From Calonectria ilicicola (lineage: Eukaryota; Ascomycota; Sordariomycetes; Hypocreales; Nectriaceae): a stretch of DNA of 64,000 bases. This document shows positions 58,013 to 64,000 of this stretch, piece after piece; within the stretch, counting starts at the first letter, position 1, and each line of letters opens with the position of its first letter. Under the pieces are notes generated by a model. The model had not been told where the DNA came from, did not search any database, and saw only the letters and a list, made by a program, of their open reading frames with translations. The stretch is taken from positions 3,348,001-3,412,000 of the forward strand of contig CP085828.1 of the NCBI GenBank assembly GCA_020809705.1, written 5' to 3'. Made by a program: the position numbers and the translations under genes.

Positions 58013-60169
58013 TGTTGTGCGATGAAGAGGGCAGAAGGCTCTTACTACAATTGGCTAATATTAATATTATATATATATATAATATATATATAACTTTATA
58101 TATAATTACCTATATAATTTATAATAATATTCTTTTTTTTAAATTTATTTAATTTTTTAAATTATAATTATTTTTTTTTAATTTATAGTTAAGATATATA
58201 ATTTATATATTTTAATTTTTTTAATAATTTTTATTATTTATTTATTATTTATATTAATTTTTAATTTATTAAATAGATTTATTATTTATTTTATATATTT
58301 AGTTTTATTATTATATTTATTATATTTTATTTTAATAGATTTATTATTTTATTTATTTTAAAAGTTTTATTTTAAATATTTAAGATTATATTTTATATTT
58401 AAAGTAAAAGATTTAATTAATTTAAATAATTTTAATAGAATTTTTTTATTAATTTTTTTAATTTTTTTAAATTAATTTTTAATTATTATATAAATTTATT
58501 TTAATATTTTTATTTAATTAAATAAATTAATTTTTTATTATTTTTATTATAAATATTTAAAATATTTTTAAATTTTTATTATTTTTTAATATTTTTTTAA
58601 TTATTTTATTATATTATTTATTTTATAATATTTTAATATTTATTTTTATTAATTTTATTTTATTTTAAGATTATAAGTAATTTATAAATATAGATTTTTA
58701 ATATATAGAAATTATTATTAATTTTTAAATTTAAAAGGAGATTAATAATTATTATTTCTTTATATACTTTTAATATTTTAAATAAGTTATTTTATTTATT
58801 ATTTTATTTTTTTTTTAATTAATTTATTATAATATTTTTTAAATTTATTATTATTAAATTATTTTTTTTAAATTTAAATATTTTTATATAATAAGTATTT
58901 ATATTATTTTTATATTTTTTTTATAATTATTTTATTAATATTTAAAATTATATTAAAATCCTTTTAAATTATATTATTATAATATTTATTTTAATATACT
59001 TTTATTTTATTTATTTTATTAAATTTAATAAGTAAGGGGTAGATAATTTTATTTTAATTTATAAATTAAAATTATAATTAATAAAAAAAGATAATATTTT
59101 TATTATTTTATTAATTTAATTATTTATAGTAAATTTAATTAAAAGAAATTAATTAATTTAATTATTTTAAATAAAATTAATAAATATATAAAGATATTTA
59201 TTTATTATAATATTAATAATTTTTATTTAATTATTTATTTTTAAATAAAAAGTTAAATTAATATATAATTTAATTTTTAATTATTTATTAAATTATTTTT
59301 AAAATATAAAAATAAATATTAATTTTTTATTTAATATTATAAAGTTAAGTATATTATATAATTTATAAATATTTTAAATAAAATATTCTATTAATTTCTT
59401 TATATTTAATATAGAAATAAATATTAGATATTATATTTTTATTAATCTATCTACTATTATTAGAATATATTAATAGGTTTTATTATTTTAAATATATTTT
59501 GGTAGTTTAATAATATAATTTATAAATATATTTATTTATATATAAAGTAATATATTTAATAGTTTAAAAAATTTAATAGTACTTTATATAGTATTTTTAT
59601 TTAATTATAAAGTAAATATTCTTTTATAAACTTTATAATAAAGTATAATATCCTAGACTACTAATAGCTATAATTTATAAGATTAATTATTTTAATATAA
59701 CCTAAATAGTTTATTAAGCTTAATATATATATTCTATATACTATAATATAATAGAGATTAAGATAATCTAGTATAAAAATATAATTATAAAAGTAGATTA
59801 GGCTTTTAATAATCTTATATTTTACTTTATTATATTTTAATTTATTTTATAGTTATTTAGATTATTTTTATATTATTTAATCTTATAATACTTTTATTAT
59901 TTTTATTATTAATTTATTATAATTATATCCTTTATATATAAAATTAATTATAATAATTTAATTAATATTAATTATTATAGGTATAAAATATTCTTTATTA
60001 TTATTATTTTTTATTTATTTAAATAATTCTTTTATTATTATAAAATTTAATTTCTTTTAAAAAAGAATTATATATTTTTAATCTTAAATATATTTATTAT
60101 TATTATTTATAGGTTTTATTTTTAAGAGTTAGTTAAATGTATTTAGAAGTATTACCTTTTTTTTAGTTA

Positions 60170-60600
60170 ATATATTATTTAGAAATTAAATTATACTAGG
60201 AATTTAAACTATTTGATTTATTTTTAGTTAAATTGTTTTATTATTATAAAGGTTTGGAGGTTTTTGTAATTTATAATAATTTTAAAAGTTATTAATAGAT
60301 TTATTAATTTTAATTATTATTCTTTTAATATTTTAATAATAGCTAAGAGTTCTTTATTATAGATTTTATAATTATATTTTATAATATTATATTTTAAAGA
60401 GAAAAATATAATAAAGTAAAGCCTTTTATTCTTATTATATTATAATAATATACCTTTTAATACCTAATTTAATATATTTATTTCTATTATTATATATTTT
60501 CTATAATTATAATAGGTAAGTGTAGGTATTTATATAAATTCTCTTTTTAATTATTTAAAGTATTTTATTTAAATATTAATTTATTCTTACTTCTTTCCTT
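60170..60600 (-). pseudogene. Relic of retrotransposon RNase H
   Basis: Minus-strand reading retains YNYKIYNKELLAIIKILKE (from CNYEIYDKELLAI), then a KNLQTF remnant (about 60255) and FLV-FNF, the normal order of Ty3/gypsy RNase H. Stops interrupt it throughout. Confidence 0.8.
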
Positions 60601-61260
60601 TTCTTAGTAATTATATTATTAATTTAATAATTGAAGAATAACCTTAAATAAATCTTTGATAGAAGTTTGTAAATCTAAGGAATTATTATAGTTGCTTAAT
60701 TAATAAAGGTATTTACTAATTAATAATAATTTTAATCTTTTTTAGGTCCATAATAAGGCTATTAGTAGATATAATAAGGCTAAGGTATTTTATTCTTATT
60801 ATATAGAACTTAGATTTCTTAATATTAATCTATAAGCCTACTTCTTTTAATCTTTTAATTATTTTATATATATATTTTATATATTTAACTTTTATTTTAC
60901 TATAAATAAATATATTATTTAAATAGACTATATAATATTTATTAAGTATATTATAAAGAATATAATTAATATAATTTTAAAATATTATTAGTACATTATA
61001 TAAGCTAAATAATATTATTAATATTTTATAAAAACTAAATTAAGTAATAAATACTATTATCTACTTATATCCTTCTATAATCTAGATTTAGTTAAATATA
61101 ATAATAATATTAAATTTAATATAAAATCTTATATTACAAATAGAATTAAATATCTTATAGATTAAAGGTAATAAATATCTATTTTTAATAATAACTATAT
61201 TAAGTCCTTAATAGTTTTAGTAGATACATATCCCACCATCTAGCTTAACTATTAAAAATA
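60590..61260 (-). pseudogene. Relic of Ty3/gypsy reverse transcriptase
   Basis: Minus-strand fragments, separated by stops, follow the RT motif order: VKLDGG...GLN...IKNRYLLPLI (61253-61150), a degraded WKTAF block (about 61060), an LFEY...PFGL...APATF-like block, the catalytic box at 60928-60899 now reading VYLNNIFIYS, and GLN-INIKKSKF, YLSLIIST, FYQRFI downstream to about 60640. Each difference from the family consensus in the catalytic box is a C-to-T or G-to-A transition. Confidence 0.85.
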
Positions 61261-62949
61261 ATAATATAATAATAGATAATAATAATTCTTTAATAAAGCC
61301 TTTTATAAGTATCTTATCTATTTATTTTTTAATATACTTAAGTTTATTTAATAAAAATAATTAATTCTTTTAATATAATATCTTTTTTTAAAAATAAATT
61401 TAATTTTATAATCCTAAGATCTATATAATAAAAAGGTATTTATATTTTATTTTAAAAAATACTTTAAAAAATAATAGAACTTTTATAATAATCTCTTTCT
61501 AATCTCTTTAATTGTAAGATCTATTTTAATATTAAGGAACTTATCTATATTAATTTAAATAATCTTTTAATATAATATTTCGGATTTTATAGTCTCCTTT
61601 AGGTTTGTTTATAAAAAATTATAAAAATATAGGTCAAAGACTTTATATACTTCTTCCATTATATAATCACCTACTATAATCTATTAGAAGGATTTCTCTT
61701 GTAATTATAGAACTTCTAGTAAACCTTATAAAAGTTTATCAAATATCTATCTAATTTCTTCTTCTTTAACTAATTACTATAATTCTAATAAATAGATTAT
61801 TATTACTTTTATTCTTTTTTATTTATAGAATTATATAAAATTACTTACTTTAATAATTTAAATATTATATAGATTTAATATAAGTATTTAATTTAATTTA
61901 TCTTTTATTTTTCTTATCTATAGGTATTATTTATTTATTCTTAAGTAATATAAGCTTATAAGGAATCAGGCTAATAGTAGATATTTTCTAGGCCTTTTAT
62001 TTTAATATTTAGTTGCTCTAATCTCTATTAGATTTATAGTCTAGTTTTTAATAAAAGGTCTGGTTAATTCTATAAAAATATTATCTTTATTATTATCTTT
62101 AATAAAGGCTTTTTAATAATTATAGCTTTAAATATATACTATAATTCCTAAAGGTATATTATAGCTAATTTCTAGTATTTCTTAAAGTAGATACTTATAT
62201 AAATAGTATCTAGATTTAAAGATAAGCTATTTTTATAGTTAATTATAGTCTAGATTATAGCGGTTTAGTTATAGTAGATTAAGGATAATTAGATTGTTTT
62301 TTCTTAAGTTTATAATAAATATAAATAAGATCTTTATATAATTTTTAATATATAATTAAGTAATAAAGTAATATAAAATTATAGATTAGATTATGCTATT
62401 AGTAAGATAGATATATTTTAATTTTTTTAATAATTTAATAATTAAGTTATATTTTTAGATTACTTTTTTTTATTAATAAATATAAATATAATTAAATTAT
62501 TATTAATTAGATTATTAATTTTAAAGAAAGTAAATAATATTAGATTATATAGATTAAAGAGATAGATTTTAATAAGAAAAGAGTTTATTATATTAGATAA
62601 TAAATGGAGTTTAAGTAAAATATTATTTAATAATATAACTTTAATTAATTTATTTTTATTTTTATATAGTATTAATTTTTAGTTATAATTTAAACTAAGG
62701 GTAGGCCTTTTGGCTAGTAGTCCTATATCTTGATTAATTAAATTAGCTTATTATTTATAGTATTAGATATCTTTAAGGTTATTTTTTTAATTATATATCT
62801 TTATTATATTAAGTATATTTATTATAAAGGTTATAGTAGGGGCTATAATTAAGATACTATTTACTAATTTCCTTATTAATTTTAGCTATAAGTTGGCTAT
62901 AATTATATATAATTATTATTATAATTTTAAATAAAAGCTTCTTAATTAT

Positions 62950-63110
62950 ATATTCCAAAGCCACAATCACAGCCACAGCCTTAACCTTAGCCTTAATAAT
63001 AGATCTAATTAGTATGGTTTTGGTCTATTGGTTGTGGGGGCATAAGGATAGGATTATCCGGTCGGCAGTGATCGACAGCAATATAGCCAGGTTCATTGTA
63101 TATAATATAT
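62950..63110. other. GC-richer island inside the RIP block
   Basis: Between 62950 and 63110 the sequence abruptly has normal composition (CCACAATCACAGCCACAGCC and the balanced text that follows to 63100), including many intact CpA sites, then returns to almost pure A/T. On the minus strand part of it reads NEPGYIAVDHCRPDNPIL, resembling the end of a gag zinc knuckle with His and Cys changed to Tyr. Confidence 0.75.
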
Positions 63111-64000
63111 AGATTAAGATTAAGTTTTTATTCTTATTTTTAATTGGTAATATAAATATAATTAAGGTTTATTAATTTGCTATTTTTTTTATTTATTAGT
63201 TAATTTACCTTAAAATATATAAGATATATATTTTAATTATTAAATCTATTAATATACTCTTTTTATTATAAGTTTCTTATAATTTTATCTATTATCTTAT
63301 TCTATAATTTATAATTATTAATTATTAAAAGCTTAATTTAAAAATTAATAATTACTATAATTTTTTTATTAATATATTTTTATAAATAATTAACTTTAAT
63401 TTAATTATTAATTTAAATCTTATTTATATAATAATTAAAATTAGCCTTAAAGTCCTTATATATATAATCCTTTTAATATAAGATATTAAAAGTATTTTTA
63501 GTACTTTAAATTAAATTAAGAAGGATATATTAATTATTTAATATATTTAATAGTATATTTATTATCTATTATTTTTATATAGTAGATTATATAGGATTTA
63601 TATTTATCTTTTTAATATTATCTTAAATATTATTTTATATTTATTCTTTAAGTTAATTTATTATAAATATAAGTTTCTTAATTAATATTAGAAAGTATTT
63701 AATATTTATTATAAGTATAGATTAGATTTATATTTTTTATTATTTATAAGTTATTTAATACTTTTCTATTTTCTATTCTTTAATTATAAACTTTTTTAAG
63801 TTTATTATTATATATCTTAATTACTAAAAGTTTTAAATAGGATTTTAGTTAATTATTCTTAATTAGGTTTTAAATTAGATGATTTTTTTATTTAAAGTTA
63901 TATTTTAGATATTAGCTTATCCAAATATTCGATTAGTTTTGGTGATAATATTAATCTATATAGTAATTATTATCTGTAAATTCCGATTTTCTTCTTATAT

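Larger units (their letters stand above)
58013..64000 (-). mobile_element. RIP-degraded Ty3/gypsy LTR retrotransposon, extends beyond window
   Basis: Nearly all DNA here is A/T, with TpA-rich wording and residual C and G mostly outside CpA/TpG contexts, the signature of repeat-induced point mutation. Read on the minus strand, remnants run in the order of a Ty3/gypsy gag-pol: a zinc-knuckle-like remnant near 63060-63110, reverse transcriptase about 61260-60590 and RNase H about 60600-60170. Integrase should lie in 58100-60150 but is too degraded to recognise. All reading frames are broken by many stops, mostly TAG/TAA where TGG or CAA/CAG would be expected. The left border is uncertain: TGTTGTGC at 58013 could be an LTR end. 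The element is inactive. Confidence 0.85.

Noticed and set aside
58060..58140. Possible telomeric or centromeric satellite in the AT block
   Set aside because: No tandem period is evident; recognisable RT and RNase H remnants show a degraded retroelement instead.

Overview
The window is a piece of chromosome from a filamentous ascomycete fungus, most likely a sordariomycete of the Hypocreales type. The evidence is gene content (velvet regulator VelB, a fungal-specific transcription factor, VPS37, NUP84, CMC4, COX19, DNM1 and MDM31 orthologues), short introns of about 48-80 nt with CTAAC/CTGAC/CTCAC branch points, tightly packed intron-containing genes, and a long block of DNA that has lost nearly all its G and C in the manner of repeat-induced point mutation (RIP). 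I cannot name the species. Functional calls rest on recognisable protein motifs. Exon junctions were placed by hand from splice signals plus reading-frame and family continuity, and no transcript data were available.

Layout. 1-2.4 kb: 3' part of a fungal-specific transcription factor. 3.0-7.3 kb: large F-box protein with two C2H2-like fingers. 8.4-10.8 kb: APS kinase (sulfate assimilation) and V-ATPase subunit C, convergent. 11.6-14.1 kb: AT-hook protein. 15.0-16.7 kb: second F-box protein. 16.7-23.4 kb: a gene-free stretch of about 6.7 kb. 23.4-24.6 kb: unrecognised proline/serine-rich protein. 25.1-29.4 kb: ESCRT-I VPS37 and nucleoporin NUP84. 30.1-35.5 kb: twin-Cx9C protein CMC4, SUMO, a three-LIM paxillin-like protein and twin-Cx9C protein COX19. 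36.4-39.0 kb: dynamin-related DNM1. 41.7-45.7 kb: enolase and class II aldolase in tandem. 46.7-52.3 kb: ribosome-assembly factor PNO1, mitochondrial MDM31 and translation factor eIF3j. 53.6-55.4 kb: MFS drug:H+ antiporter. 55.7-57.3 kb: VelB. From about 58.0 kb to the end: a RIP-destroyed Ty3/gypsy retrotransposon on the minus strand that runs out of the window.

Most genes are single-copy housekeeping genes and do not form one pathway, but two local themes stand out. Four genes serve mitochondrial copper/intermembrane-space biology or mitochondrial shape (CMC4, COX19, DNM1, MDM31), with COX19 and DNM1 divergent from one spacer. Two glycolytic enzymes, enolase and aldolase, sit head-to-tail. 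I found no secondary-metabolite cluster, CRISPR, rRNA or convincing tRNA. The most unusual items are at the level of gene structure: a CMC4 gene whose first coding exon is only the start codon and which has a 13-nt internal exon; stop-free multiple-of-three introns in both F-box genes; a GC-AG intron in aldolase and a candidate one in the enolase leader; upstream ORFs at enolase and MDM31; and a GC-rich island inside the otherwise RIP-erased retroelement.
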